Shown here piece by piece: positions 7,987 to 17,487 of a stretch of 64,000 bases of DNA. Within the stretch, counting starts at the first letter, position 1. Every line of letters starts with the position of its first letter. The translations under genes and the position numbers were made by a program. Source of the DNA: an uncultured Paraprevotella sp. (GTDB taxonomy: Bacteria > Bacteroidota > Bacteroidia > Bacteroidales > Bacteroidaceae); NCBI GenBank assembly GCA_900546665.1, contig URDY01000005.1, forward strand, positions 62,001-126,000. The letters run 5' to 3'. Under the pieces are notes generated by a model. That model was not told the origin of the DNA. It worked only from the letters and a program-made list of their open reading frames with translations, and did not search any database.

Positions 7987-9122
7987 TTATCGGTTAAAGC
8001 TGTAAAAAGGCTGATCCAACGCGCCATGACATTTTCCTCCGAATAAGTATCGACCACCTGTCTGGCATTCTGCGAAAACAGTTTTCTTTTCTTTTCATCC
8101 CTCATCAGAGTCATCATGGCCTCCGCCAAGCCGTCAATATCTCCATCGGATACGATCAGTCCGTTCTCATCCGGCTTGATAATATCTTTCGGCCCGCATT
8201 TAAAGTCAAACGACACCACCGGCAGCCCACAGGCCATCGCCTCAATCATCACCATGGGAAAACCTTCGTAATGGGAACTCATCACCAGCATATCGCTTTG
8301 GACATATTCCTCGCCGATCTGTTTCGTCGGCTGATGTATCTTGACCGTATTGCCCAGACCTGCCCTGTAAATCATCTGCTGCAACATTTCCCGCCATTCG
8401 CCCTGACCGAAGATATCCAGTTTCCAATCAGCAAACCGTCCGTCAGACTGCACCTTCTGCCAGGCCCGGATCAGCCGGTCAAATCCTTTCTGATAATCCA
8501 GACGTCCCACGGCAATCACCCTTTTGTTCATCACATCAGAATACCGGTCGCCCATCGTCATGGCGGCATTGGGGATTACTTCCAGATTAGGCAAACTTCC
8601 CCAGTAACCTTTGTCCTCATCGGTCAGCACCACAAATTTGTCGAACCGACGGACAATCCGTTCATCCTGACGGGTCCGCCAGCGGTCAATCCAACCAATC
8701 ACCCCACTCCGACCATATTGCAGACGAAAGAACTTATTGAAATGCAGTTCCAGCACCTTCTTGCTACCATCCTTGATTTCGGGAATGAAAGAAGATTCCG
8801 AAGGATAAAGTGACACCACAATATCCGGTTTTTCCCTTTCAAGCAAGGCGGTAAGTTTCCGCTTGTGTTCCTTCTTCTTACGAAGATATCCCGTTATTTT
8901 CCGCCAGGTGCCTTTATCATTGTCCTCAGAATAATTGATCCCCAGATCCGTCATACGGACCTTCTCCGGAAACGGATAGAAAGGCGGACGCTGATGCTGG
9001 TCGGTCGTCACGACAGAAACATCCCATCCGGGCAAAGCTGAAAGGTACATGACCTTATTCAGAAGCACACGCTCCATGCCGCCGGGGTTATAGGTGGAGT
9101 GAGTGCAGTAGATGATTTTCAT
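7983..9122 (-). CDS. GT4-family glycosyltransferase (PglH/WaaG-like)
   Basis: This 379-residue protein starts with KIIYCTHSTYNPGGMERV, the N-terminal acceptor-side loop typical of GT4. It continues to AVGRLDYQKGFDRLI and the donor site SSHYEGFPMVMIEAMACG, then PVVSFDFKCGPKDII. That combination resembles GalNAc/Glc transferases of the PglH/WaaG type, but the donor cannot be assigned. It overlaps the wzy stop by 4 bases (9119-9122). Base composition changes sharply here: this gene and those downstream are GC-richer than wzy and the genes upstream of it. Confidence 0.88.
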   Translation of the reverse strand: MKIIYCTHSTYNPGGMERVLLNKVMYLSALPGWDVSVVTTDQHQRPPFYPFPEKVRMTDLGINYSEDNDKGTWRKITGYLRKKKEHKRKLTALLEREKPDIVVSLYPSESSFIPEIKDGSKKVLELHFNKFFRLQYGRSGVIGWIDRWRTRQDERIVRRFDKFVVLTDEDKGYWGSLPNLEVIPNAAMTMGDRYSDVMNKRVIAVGRLDYQKGFDRLIRAWQKVQSDGRFADWKLDIFGQGEWREMLQQMIYRAGLGNTVKIHQPTKQIGEEYVQSDMLVMSSHYEGFPMVMIEAMACGLPVVSFDFKCGPKDIIKPDENGLIVSDGDIDGLAEAMMTLMRDEKKRKLFSQNARQVVDTYSEENVMARWISLFTALTDK

Positions 9123-10408
9123 GATGCAGCTAATTCTTTATCTTCTTCATTCTCTGATGCAGCCAAACACAGGAATGGAGCAAAAACAAGGAATATATCG
9201 GTAGAAACTTTAAGCCATACGATAAAGTTAATCAACATAAAAATGATAAACATATCTCTGTACGGCTTGATCCTATGAGCACAAACACGACAAACGATTA
9301 CAAAGAAAAGTAAGAATGCGATCAAACCTGTCAATCCAAAATAAAACAAGAATCTTGAATACCCGACATCTGTCCCTTTATAAAATCCTAACCACGTCCG
9401 ACCAATATAATATGGATCATTAGTAGTTGGAGCCATATAGCCATCACCAATAACCCAAGCCCACATGTTATCCGGTAAAATAAACTGAGCTGCTAACTGT
9501 CTGTTAGAATGAACTTCCCACTTTCCGTTCTCAACCAAGCTGAAAAACCCTTCAAAGCCGAACTGAAAATAATTTTGCCATTGCGGACTGAAGTTGTATA
9601 GTCCAACAGCAACAACTATTCCTACGAAAAATCCACCTACTAACCAACGGATCAACTTATCTCGTGAATCATCAGGCATATTACTTCTAAAACCTAAGGT
9701 ATAGAATAGGTATACCAATGACAGAATGGCACCGACGGTTGTTGTTCGTCCAATGACACTGCCGATTCCAACCAAAACACAGAAGGCAACTAAAAGCAAG
9801 GCTATATATAAATTGCTTCTCTCTTTTTGAGCAGCCTTAGGCAGCAGGAAAGCTATCATAACAAGCAAAGTAGAAAAACGCGTACCAGCGACATCAAGAG
9901 CACAACCTAAACCATAAAGGCGTTTTTCGTTTTTACCCATATATCCTTCGCCATCGAGAATACTGTCAATAAAGGTCTTAACAATTGGAATAGAATCAAC
10001 GGCAATAGCCAAAAAACACTGCAATACACCTACTGCAATGAGATAAGCACAGACATTTTCTACCGTTGCTTTCCCATGCGTAATTTTAATTGCATTAACT
10101 ACAAGATAGGCAGCAGCCAGCCAAACCCACATGGACACAATATATCCGAGATAGGAATCGTCTCGTGTATCATTTAACACCATGGAAAGCAAACTGGCCA
10201 AAGAAACCAATGATGCAAAAACAGAAACAGACAATATATCCCTGTCTATTTTAGCACCACCATTTCTAGCTAATTTCACCAAAAGAACAACAAGTCCCAA
10301 TGCAGCCATCATCATTTTGGTATTGACTGTTGGCAAGAAGGTAAAATAAAAAGGAAAAAAGAAAAAACTGGTGAAAACAAGAGTCAGTAACACTAGTATT
10401 ATTTTCAT
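9119..10408 (-). CDS. wzy: Wzy-like polysaccharide polymerase
   Basis: A 429-residue polytopic membrane protein with about ten to twelve hydrophobic helices. One long periplasmic loop (about residues 275-350, between VGLYNF and YSRFLFYFG) is the usual Wzy/O-antigen ligase arrangement. It would polymerise flipped repeat units at the periplasmic face. Wzy proteins are poorly conserved and I recognise it by topology and by being the only such protein in an operon that also has Wzx, Wza and a co-polymerase. WaaL-type ligase is the alternative, but no LPS ligation genes are near. Confidence 0.8.
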   Translation of the reverse strand: MKIILVLLTLVFTSFFFFPFYFTFLPTVNTKMMMAALGLVVLLVKLARNGGAKIDRDILSVSVFASLVSLASLLSMVLNDTRDDSYLGYIVSMWVWLAAAYLVVNAIKITHGKATVENVCAYLIAVGVLQCFLAIAVDSIPIVKTFIDSILDGEGYMGKNEKRLYGLGCALDVAGTRFSTLLVMIAFLLPKAAQKERSNLYIALLLVAFCVLVGIGSVIGRTTTVGAILSLVYLFYTLGFRSNMPDDSRDKLIRWLVGGFFVGIVVAVGLYNFSPQWQNYFQFGFEGFFSLVENGKWEVHSNRQLAAQFILPDNMWAWVIGDGYMAPTTNDPYYIGRTWLGFYKGTDVGYSRFLFYFGLTGLIAFLLFFVIVCRVCAHRIKPYRDMFIIFMLINFIVWLKVSTDIFLVFAPFLCLAASENEEDKELAAS

Positions 10409-10456
10409 ATTCTTTTATTTACATATTATGAATGAAAATCTGTTTTACAGATTCCA

Positions 10457-11440
10457 TTAATTTTTATATATAATTCCATAAAGAAAACGTAACACAATCC
10501 AGTCATGTAACTTCACCAACCAGAATTGACCATGAGCAGCACAAGATTCAATGAAACGTATTCTCCACGCCACATCCTTTCGTTTCCATATATGACTGTT
10601 TGCTTCGGGACACCATTCCTTCCAAAGCGGATAGAGTTTACTGTCGTGTCCAGTCAGGAACGGCCATTTCATCAAAAGCATAAATGAATAGCCCTCCTCA
10701 CGCCACGTACCGTTATAACGTTTTTCAAGAAACGAAAGCAACCGATCTGAATTATGCTTCAGTTCTACAAGATGCTCCGGCTTGGGAACATTAGTCATTG
10801 ATGCATTATTGGAAACATAATGATAAAGTGCTTTCCCCACATACGCCACCTTATGTGCATAAGAAAAAAGAAACATCATTGTCATATCCTCCCCCATGGC
10901 ATATCCAGCAGGAAACGTTATGTTGTGATCCGTATACAAGTAACGCTTGACCAATTTGTTCCACACATTATATTTCATCCGTCCGTGAAGCATTCCTTTC
11001 AAAGCGGTCTCCGGTGTGTCGTATGAAGGCTGTTTCAGGTAGCGTTCATTGTTGGGGTAAGATATATAATAATCACTCCAAACAATATCAGCTCCCTCAC
11101 GACACGCCGCCTCATATAATGTAGACAACAGATCTTTTTCTACGAAATCATCGCTATCGCAATGAAAGATATATTCTCCCTGAGCCACGGCAAGACCGGT
11201 ATTGCGAGCTGCCGGTAATCCTTTATTCTCAACATGAGTAAGAATTCTTACATGACTATCACGTTCCGGGTAATCAGCAAGCACTTGGCGTAGCACGGCA
11301 ATACTGCCATCCGGTGAAGCATCGTCTACAAAAATGTACTCTACATCTGCAAACGTTTGTTCCATAAGCGATCGTGCACATCGCTCCATAAACTTTTCAA
11401 CTTTATAAACCGGTATAATTACAGAAACTTTATATTCCAT
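10457..11440 (-). CDS. GT2-family glycosyltransferase
   Basis: A 327-residue GT-A enzyme. It begins with KVSVIIPVYKVEKFMERC, has the nucleotide-binding DDASPDGS, and the metal-binding DXD-type motif as HCDSDDFVEKD near residue 95. An acidic ED pair in GYAMGEDMTMMF marks the likely catalytic base region. It should be an inverting cytoplasmic transferase adding one residue to the repeat unit. The start is 12 bases after the fucosyltransferase stop. The specific sugar is unknown. Confidence 0.88.
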   Translation of the reverse strand: MEYKVSVIIPVYKVEKFMERCARSLMEQTFADVEYIFVDDASPDGSIAVLRQVLADYPERDSHVRILTHVENKGLPAARNTGLAVAQGEYIFHCDSDDFVEKDLLSTLYEAACREGADIVWSDYYISYPNNERYLKQPSYDTPETALKGMLHGRMKYNVWNKLVKRYLYTDHNITFPAGYAMGEDMTMMFLFSYAHKVAYVGKALYHYVSNNASMTNVPKPEHLVELKHNSDRLLSFLEKRYNGTWREEGYSFMLLMKWPFLTGHDSKLYPLWKEWCPEANSHIWKRKDVAWRIRFIESCAAHGQFWLVKLHDWIVLRFLYGIIYKN

Positions 11441-11452
11441 TCTATTTTGATT

Positions 11453-12325
11453 TTATACAGCCAGCCAGTCCTTACACAAAATTCTTTCAGAGGTAAATTC
11501 TGCACAACTGTCTGGGTTAAACCACACTTCAGGTGCAATAACTATCTTGTCTGGATGTGCATTCAAAAACGCACTCCACCAACTGTAGGTACTGTTAGAT
11601 ATGATATTGTGTTTACACACACTCATCAACTGCATATCAAAGTGACTGCCCCATCCACTGACCGGATTTCCTTCTACCAATATATAGGCAAAGTCCTTAA
11701 AATGCTCTTTCACCCATTCTGAATTATCAGTAAAGACATAAAATTTAGGATGATTTACCTTTTCAGAAATCAGTTGAATTGCCTTTTGATAGTATTCTAC
11801 AGGACAAGTATTCTGATACCAAACACGTTGTGCGTAATCCTTTCCTTTGCGAACATGAATAGCCACAGATTCACAGGCTGCCATTTCTTTCTCCAGTTTC
11901 TGATTGCGTTCATCAGTAAATGATTGGAAAGTAAAACACCGCTTCACATTTTTCTCTATTGCCTCCATCATCTTGGCATTCTGAAATACACCTATGATAT
12001 ATTGGCTTTTCATTCCTGCCACAGGCAGATCCGCATCAAACGCGGTAGGCATATTGACCACTCCGGAAAGACACGGTAAATATTTCCGACGAATTTTTGA
12101 AAAGAAATCCGAGCCACCTCCCAATTTGAATACATCCCAAGAAGAAGCCTGCTCAATCGTTGCTTCCGGAAAGATATCATTCCAAGCCACCTTCTCATGG
12201 GCTAATTTGGCCGAATGATAGAAATCTACCTGCACATTGTATCCCAAATGTTTCAAGAAAAGATAATAACTATACTGAAACATCCGGTTGGCAAGACCAC
12301 AGGCCATATTAACAATAACCTTCAT
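11453..12325 (-). CDS. GT11 alpha-1,2-fucosyltransferase-like protein
   Basis: The 290-residue protein carries the three family-11 signatures in order: an N-terminal nucleotide-sugar loop ACGLANRMFQY (usual form GGLGNQMFQY), the central VAIHVRKGKDY (HXRRXDY-like, about residue 153), and the C-terminal SNSTYSWWSAFLN (about 240-252). GT11 members transfer L-fucose from GDP-fucose in alpha-1,2 linkage, so the polysaccharide probably carries a fucose or related 6-deoxy-sugar branch. No GDP-fucose synthesis genes are in the window; Bacteroidales usually have them elsewhere. The changes at G-G-L-G-N to C-G-L-A-N are modest departures from the consensus. Confidence 0.85.
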   Translation of the reverse strand: MKVIVNMACGLANRMFQYSYYLFLKHLGYNVQVDFYHSAKLAHEKVAWNDIFPEATIEQASSWDVFKLGGGSDFFSKIRRKYLPCLSGVVNMPTAFDADLPVAGMKSQYIIGVFQNAKMMEAIEKNVKRCFTFQSFTDERNQKLEKEMAACESVAIHVRKGKDYAQRVWYQNTCPVEYYQKAIQLISEKVNHPKFYVFTDNSEWVKEHFKDFAYILVEGNPVSGWGSHFDMQLMSVCKHNIISNSTYSWWSAFLNAHPDKIVIAPEVWFNPDSCAEFTSERILCKDWLAV

Positions 12326-12387
12326 AACAATATTAGAAAAGGCATTTATATTAATTTGCTTAGTAGAATTTATATATAAATATTAAT

Positions 12388-13326
12388 TCACTGTTTTTTT
12401 ATTATGTTTATCAAGCTTCTGGCCTTTCTTTTAAGACCTTTTTCCATAATTAAAAATATACGAAGGAATGGAACATCGATTGCATTTATAATTAAGCTTT
12501 CTTTAAAAGACAGATTATAATTTTTACATTCATTTTTTAATTGTGTTACCCATATAGATTTATAATCAACGGGATAGCGTAAACCTATCATTCCTCCTAA
12601 ATAAACTATCCTCCATTTTAAATAGGCAACTTTCACAGAAATATCAGCTAACCGCATATTCTTCATTATATCTGCAACCTCAGTTAAAAGTGCCATTTCA
12701 TATTCATATGATTTTTTATGAGAACGCTGAACACTATTTATATTACTAGTATTATAAATGTATTTCTTTTCAGAACAAAGCCTTATATTTCTTTTTACCC
12801 CACAAAGTATACGCAACTGACATATAAAATCCTCCCCAACTTTAAATCTTGCAGGAACAGACAATGCGTAATCATTCAATAAATAACGCCTATATAGTTT
12901 TCCCCACAACGCCAATTGTTGAAATTTGAATAACAATTGTACATATTGTTGAGCAGAATAGTAATTATCAATCTGACTTTCACAAACAACGACATCAACA
13001 TCATCAGTAATATAGGAATACATACATTCCAAGGCATCAGGTGCTATTGTATCATCTGCATCCACAAAACAGATCCATTCACTATCAGCTCTACGTACTC
13101 CTTCTGCTCGTGCACTCATTACGCCACCATTTTTCTTGTGTATCACAACAATTCTTTTGTCTAACTCCTTATAATCATCACATATCTTTCCTGAACCATC
13201 TTTACTCCCATCATCCACTAAGATAATTTGAATATCGCTAAATGTTTGAGCCAATATACTATTTATACATGATTCTAAATATTCATGGACATTGTAAACA
13301 GGAACTATGACTGATATTTTAGACAT
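12388..13326 (-). CDS. GT2-family glycosyltransferase
   Basis: A 312-residue GT-A glycosyltransferase with KISVIVPVYNVHEYLESC at the N-terminus, VDDGSKDGSG and the DXD-type CFVDADDTIAPDA near residue 90. The likely catalytic acidic pair is in VGEDFICQL. The C-terminal part has an amphipathic helix that may contact the membrane. The gene is AT-rich like the others between 9 and 22 kb. Donor and linkage are not predictable from sequence alone. Confidence 0.87.
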   Translation of the reverse strand: MSKISVIVPVYNVHEYLESCINSILAQTFSDIQIILVDDGSKDGSGKICDDYKELDKRIVVIHKKNGGVMSARAEGVRRADSEWICFVDADDTIAPDALECMYSYITDDVDVVVCESQIDNYYSAQQYVQLLFKFQQLALWGKLYRRYLLNDYALSVPARFKVGEDFICQLRILCGVKRNIRLCSEKKYIYNTSNINSVQRSHKKSYEYEMALLTEVADIMKNMRLADISVKVAYLKWRIVYLGGMIGLRYPVDYKSIWVTQLKNECKNYNLSFKESLIINAIDVPFLRIFLIMEKGLKRKARSLINIIKKQ

Positions 13327-13338
13327 AATTATAATCTT

Positions 13339-14949
13339 TTAATCAACCAATATTAAATCAAATACTTTGTAGTCCATTACATAATATATGTAATATCGAT
13401 AATCACTATTATCAAAAAAACGTAATTCATTTGTAATATTAATCTTGTATGAATTCCTTCTTCCCAACATCATTGCCCTAACTTTACCCAAAAAGGTCAA
13501 TGGTTCAGATGATATTTCAACTCGATTCAGTAATTCATTTACAGGTTTTCTGAAAAGATAGTATTTTAAATCCGAATCATAATAAATGCCATTTTTATCC
13601 TTACCTTCATTAAATTGCTCGACTATATTTTCCAATTTATCAGGTATTATAGCAGTAACATGATTTACATCCTTGCCATCTGATTTCAATAAAGAAAATC
13701 CACGATATACCCAATCCTCAAAATCAATCAAATAAGTATATCGTGAAAACAACATATTTGATTTAGAACATCTAAGATTATCAATATAACTTCTATTGAC
13801 TATAGTGCTATTGACTACATCACTATTTGCCAATTCATTATATGCATTAAAAGCCTGCTTTCTATAATTATATATAGGATAGTAAACAAGCAAACATATA
13901 AAAGATGTTAAAATACTATATATATATCCTCTTTTGCTCAAACTTGATTCAAAAGCATAGAACAGTAGTTTGACAATAAGAATCAAAGAAAAAAGTTCTA
14001 TACATGTTAATTGACGTTCTCCGGAATATGAAATCAAAACAACAGAAGCATTTAATATAATGCTCCAGATATAAATAAAATTATCTTTATAAAAATCATA
14101 AAAACGTGATTTATCTTTAATCAATAATACACTATACAATATTAACCATATAATTAATAGTTTTGTATCCACAAATATTCTTGCAAAATTAGATAAAGAA
14201 GACATTAACATAGAAACATTTGAAGCATTGTTCACTTCTTCTAACCTAACAAAATTACCAGGAGCCAAAACAACAATAGCCGTACCAATCCAAAAACCTG
14301 TTACCAAATAAGCAACCGTGCCTCTAAACTTTTTTAAATGAAAGCAATAATATAAAAACAATGCCCCACTGAGACCAATAGTAAAGCTTTCTTGTAAGCT
14401 TCCAATTAATATAGCACCAATAAATAATATAATATTTTCAAAAACATTATACTTCACCTCATGCTTTTTTATATTTTCATAAAGTATAATATAATAAACA
14501 ATTGCACAAGATGTCCATAAATAATTTATAGACATAGCTATTGACCCCCAAAAAATCTGTCCAGGATAAGGCATAAGGATAAACAACATAAATATTATCA
14601 AATATTTATCCCATTTCTGATAGCCTATATATTGTCGAGACAATCGCACTATACCAACAAATAAAAACGAAAATATGAAGGAATTTAGTATAGTAAATAT
14701 TTGCATTCCAAGGACTCCACAAAAATATGAAGTCAATGTATGAACGATAAATCTACCGTTATGTGTCATATAGGCATGAAGCTGACTTTTCACAGCGTCA
14801 TAAAAACTACTAACATATAAACCATTGCCATCAGCATCAACACTGCGGAAACAATACCAAAAATCATCTCCTATTAAAACACTAAATCGGTTCAATAAAT
14901 AAAAACCGATAAATACTAAAACGACAAAAACGTAATCACTTTTCTTCAT
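13339..14949 (-). CDS. GtrC/GT-C-like polytopic membrane glycosyltransferase
   Basis: A 536-residue protein with roughly ten membrane helices in its first 400 residues and a soluble C-terminal region. The first extracytoplasmic loop contains IGDDFWYCF, the acidic pair expected in GT-C enzymes that use polyprenyl-phosphate-linked sugars. A His/Arg-rich MTHNGRFIVHT follows (about residue 60). It lies 15 bases after gtrB, and with gtrA/gtrB reproduces the three-gene Gtr layout in which the third, variable protein attaches the flipped sugar to the glycan. It could belong to an uncharacterised DUF family such as DUF6056; its role is inferred from context and the DD motif. Confidence 0.65.
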   Translation of the reverse strand: MKKSDYVFVVLVFIGFYLLNRFSVLIGDDFWYCFRSVDADGNGLYVSSFYDAVKSQLHAYMTHNGRFIVHTLTSYFCGVLGMQIFTILNSFIFSFLFVGIVRLSRQYIGYQKWDKYLIIFMLFILMPYPGQIFWGSIAMSINYLWTSCAIVYYIILYENIKKHEVKYNVFENIILFIGAILIGSLQESFTIGLSGALFLYYCFHLKKFRGTVAYLVTGFWIGTAIVVLAPGNFVRLEEVNNASNVSMLMSSLSNFARIFVDTKLLIIWLILYSVLLIKDKSRFYDFYKDNFIYIWSIILNASVVLISYSGERQLTCIELFSLILIVKLLFYAFESSLSKRGYIYSILTSFICLLVYYPIYNYRKQAFNAYNELANSDVVNSTIVNRSYIDNLRCSKSNMLFSRYTYLIDFEDWVYRGFSLLKSDGKDVNHVTAIIPDKLENIVEQFNEGKDKNGIYYDSDLKYYLFRKPVNELLNRVEISSEPLTFLGKVRAMMLGRRNSYKINITNELRFFDNSDYRYYIYYVMDYKVFDLILVD

Positions 14950-14964
14950 CTCTCAGAAGTAGTA

Positions 14965-15900
14965 TTAGTATCTTTTTCCATTGTGCTCACGAACGATATA
15001 AACAGGACGATTTTTAGATTCATTAAATACACGTCCCAAATATTCCCCTAAAATTCCAATAGACAGCAACTGTATACCCCCTAAAAAAAGTATAATTACA
15101 ACCAAAGTGGGAAATCCTTGAATTGGGTCACCCCAAATCAATGCTTTAACAAGATGAAAAAGCATCAATATAAAGGACAAAACAGCTATTATAAATCCCA
15201 AAATTGAAGACAAGCGCAGAGGCGCAGTCGTGAATGAAGTTATCCCCTCTATTGCCAAATCAAACAGTCCAAGAAAATTCCATGAAGACTTACCTGCAAT
15301 TCTTTCTTTTTGTTCAAAATCCACAGATGTTTTCTTAAAACCAATCCAACAAAACATACCTTTAGTATATCTTTCTGATTCTCTCAATGATTTGAGAGCT
15401 TCAATACAGCATCTATCCAACAGTCTGAAATCTCCAACATTTTGAAGTATTTCTATTTTGGTCGTCTTTTGTAATAAAGAATAAAACAATAATGATGCTT
15501 TCTTTCTTAACCAAGATTCTTTTCCTCGGGTAACTCTTTTCGCATAAACATCATCATACCCCTGTTCCCATTTTTCTACCATTTTGAGAATTACATGAGG
15601 AGGATGTTGCAAATCTGCATCCATAATAACCATACAGTCTCCAGTGACATAGTCAAAACCAGCCAACATAGCATTTTCCTTTCCAAAATTCCTTGACAAA
15701 TCTACATACGACAGTCTGCTATCTTTTTGACGTAAATCCTTTATTATAGATAATGTATTGTCACGGGAACCGTCATTCACAAACAAGACTTCCCAATCAT
15801 AAGATTTACAGGAATCCATAACCTTCACTAACTCTGCATAGAGCAAAGGCAAAGAAGCTTCCTCATTATAACAAGGTATTAACACAGATATTTTTTTCAT
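14965..15900 (-). CDS. gtrB: GtrB-like polyprenyl-phosphate glycosyltransferase
   Basis: This 311-residue protein has a GT2 catalytic domain starting ISVLIPCYNEEASLPLL, with VNDGSRDNT and the DXD motif VIMDADLQHPPH (about residue 95). Two C-terminal membrane helices follow (about 228-255 and 266-290), ending in the family tail LGEYLGRVFNESKNRP. This is the GtrB/DPM/YfdH architecture, which makes polyprenyl-phosphate-sugar on the cytoplasmic face. The start overlaps the gtrA stop by 4 bases (ATGA). Confidence 0.9.
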   Translation of the reverse strand: MKKISVLIPCYNEEASLPLLYAELVKVMDSCKSYDWEVLFVNDGSRDNTLSIIKDLRQKDSRLSYVDLSRNFGKENAMLAGFDYVTGDCMVIMDADLQHPPHVILKMVEKWEQGYDDVYAKRVTRGKESWLRKKASLLFYSLLQKTTKIEILQNVGDFRLLDRCCIEALKSLRESERYTKGMFCWIGFKKTSVDFEQKERIAGKSSWNFLGLFDLAIEGITSFTTAPLRLSSILGFIIAVLSFILMLFHLVKALIWGDPIQGFPTLVVIILFLGGIQLLSIGILGEYLGRVFNESKNRPVYIVREHNGKRY

Positions 15901-16271
15901 ATTTTTTTAGACTTAAACACGAACCTGACTAAAAGGAAATTTATGGGAATCACGATCAAATATACCAAGATCGGTGCATAATTTTCTCTCACGCCCATCC
16001 ATATAAAAAGAGACAAAAAAAGAATATGCAAGCAATAATTGACAAGATGACTTATAACAAAACCTATACCTTTTCTGACTGTAGCTTTCTCCTTGAATGT
16101 AAATATGCTGGTCAAATAAAAGTTGAATACAAAACTTACTGCATATCCTATAGAATAGGCTAGCCAAACCAGAATAAACTGATTCAACAACAAATATATT
16201 CCATAATGAATGCCTGTAGCCAAGATGCCAACAATGCAAAAGCGTATTATTTCCTGATACTTGCGCCACAT
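15897..16271 (-). CDS. gtrA: GtrA-family flippase-like membrane protein
   Basis: A 124-residue protein with four predicted membrane helices, beginning FCIVGILATGIHYGIY and including AYSIGYAVSFVFNFYLT, both characteristic of GtrA (PF04138). GtrA proteins are thought to move polyprenyl-phosphate-sugar across the inner membrane for the partner GT-C enzyme. The gene is coupled to gtrB. Its start lies within the 3' end of a broken insertion-sequence ORF, and the promoter of that remnant (16472-16502) would transcribe it. Confidence 0.88.
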   Translation of the reverse strand: MWRKYQEIIRFCIVGILATGIHYGIYLLLNQFILVWLAYSIGYAVSFVFNFYLTSIFTFKEKATVRKGIGFVISHLVNYCLHILFLSLFIWMGVRENYAPILVYLIVIPINFLLVRFVFKSKKI

Positions 16272-16450
16272 TTTTTCAAAAAATTATAGCTTTCCAATAT
16301 AATAACGGCCATAGGCAATGTTAATAAAAATATGATCAACGGCTTTACTCCATAATCAGCACAGAACTCACGAAGATCCTTGGTCTCACTGCATAACTGA
16401 TAGAGGTCATATACCTCCTGGTAGTTTACTTTTTCTTTTGCCATAATCAT
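16247..16450 (-). pseudogene. Remnant of a transposase-associated HTH ORF, fused to downstream sequence
   Basis: The first about 35 residues (KVNYQEVYDLYQLCSETK, then LREFCADYGV) look like the N-terminal helix-turn-helix of small insertion-sequence proteins such as the IS66 accessory ORF: 'YxxVYxLYQ...REFCxxYGV'. After Gly-Val the frame runs into sequence that overlaps the gtrA start and encodes an unrelated hydrophobic tail. The simplest reading is a deletion remnant of an insertion sequence. It could instead be a real 67-residue membrane protein. The transposase assignment rests on pattern memory and is not confirmed. Confidence 0.45.
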
Positions 16451-16471
16451 TGTTGTTTAAGGGTTACGGCG

Positions 16472-16502
16472 CAAAGGTAGGTTTAGGGAACATGCGTGTC
16501 AA
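16472..16502 (-). promoter_or_regulatory. Promoter upstream of the IS remnant and gtrA
   Basis: On the minus strand TTG (16502-16500), a 20-base spacer and TACCTTTG (16479-16472) match the Bacteroidota consensus exactly. Transcription would start about 16465, just before the remnant ORF, and continue into gtrA-gtrB and beyond. It is a second internal promoter in the capsule operon. Confidence 0.75.
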
Positions 16503-16536
16503 GGCGGAAAATAGAATGCTTACGAAAATAGAATGG

Positions 16537-17487
16537 TTACTTTAGTTTTGTATGCAACTTCAAGACAATATCACTAAAATAAGCGGTCTTATCAAGATAA
16601 ATCGCCAGTTTTGTAAAAAAGAACAAATGACTTTTCATTATATTCTTTCCTACAATATCTCTAAAATTTTTCAAATATTTAATGCTTGCCACATCCTTAT
16701 CCGTATAAAAAGCTAAAACAATAGCAATATAGTCATCCAAAAACTTAACTACCATATCATTAATGTTTCCGTCAAAAAGCTTTATCAAACTCTGGTACAA
16801 AGATTGATATAGATAAAACATATTATTTTTATTATGATACTTCTGTTTCCAGTCTGGTAAAAAATAAAAATAACCAACTTTATCCGTACACACTATATTT
16901 TTTATACAACAAAAGTATTTGAAACAAAATTCCTGATCTTCCCAATAATTATACCTTATATCAAAACGTAATTTATTGGTTTCTAAGATATCACGTCTAA
17001 ACAACTTAATCCAAGTATATCCTAATAAATAAATCTCATTCAGCCGTAATACTCCATCTTTTACATTACCTCTGTAATTTATTCCAAAAGTCCTTGTATC
17101 TTTTAATTCATCTATCAATGTTTTGTCACATTCAAAACTCTGACAAATCAAATCAATATCATTAGATATATTCTCAATATAATTGTTCAACCAATCAGGG
17201 AAAACAAAATCATCACTATCACAAAAAGTCACCCAATCACCACATGCATTATCAAGCCCTAAATTACGTGCAGAACTTGCTCCACCATTTTCTTTATGAA
17301 AAACTCTAATTTTTTTATTATTTTCAGCATAATCATCACAAATCTTTCCAGATGAATCTTTACTTCCATCATCTACCAATAACAGTTCCCAATCATCAAA
17401 TGATTGATTAAGAATACTATCAACACACCTATGAATTGTTTTTTCTGAGTTATAAATTGGCACAATAATAGAAACTATAGGCTTCAT
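16537..17487 (-). CDS. GT2-family glycosyltransferase
   Basis: A 316-residue GT-A enzyme: VSIIVPIYNSEKTIHRCV at the N-terminus, VDDGSKDSSG, and the DXD-type TFCDSDDFVFPDW near residue 92. Its acidic catalytic region is probably YNYWEDQEFCFKY. The start overlaps the pyruvyl transferase stop by 4 bases (17484-17487), so the two are translationally coupled. It is the last gene before the IS remnant. The sugar specificity is unknown. Confidence 0.87.
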   Translation of the reverse strand: MKPIVSIIVPIYNSEKTIHRCVDSILNQSFDDWELLLVDDGSKDSSGKICDDYAENNKKIRVFHKENGGASSARNLGLDNACGDWVTFCDSDDFVFPDWLNNYIENISNDIDLICQSFECDKTLIDELKDTRTFGINYRGNVKDGVLRLNEIYLLGYTWIKLFRRDILETNKLRFDIRYNYWEDQEFCFKYFCCIKNIVCTDKVGYFYFLPDWKQKYHNKNNMFYLYQSLYQSLIKLFDGNINDMVVKFLDDYIAIVLAFYTDKDVASIKYLKNFRDIVGKNIMKSHLFFFTKLAIYLDKTAYFSDIVLKLHTKLK

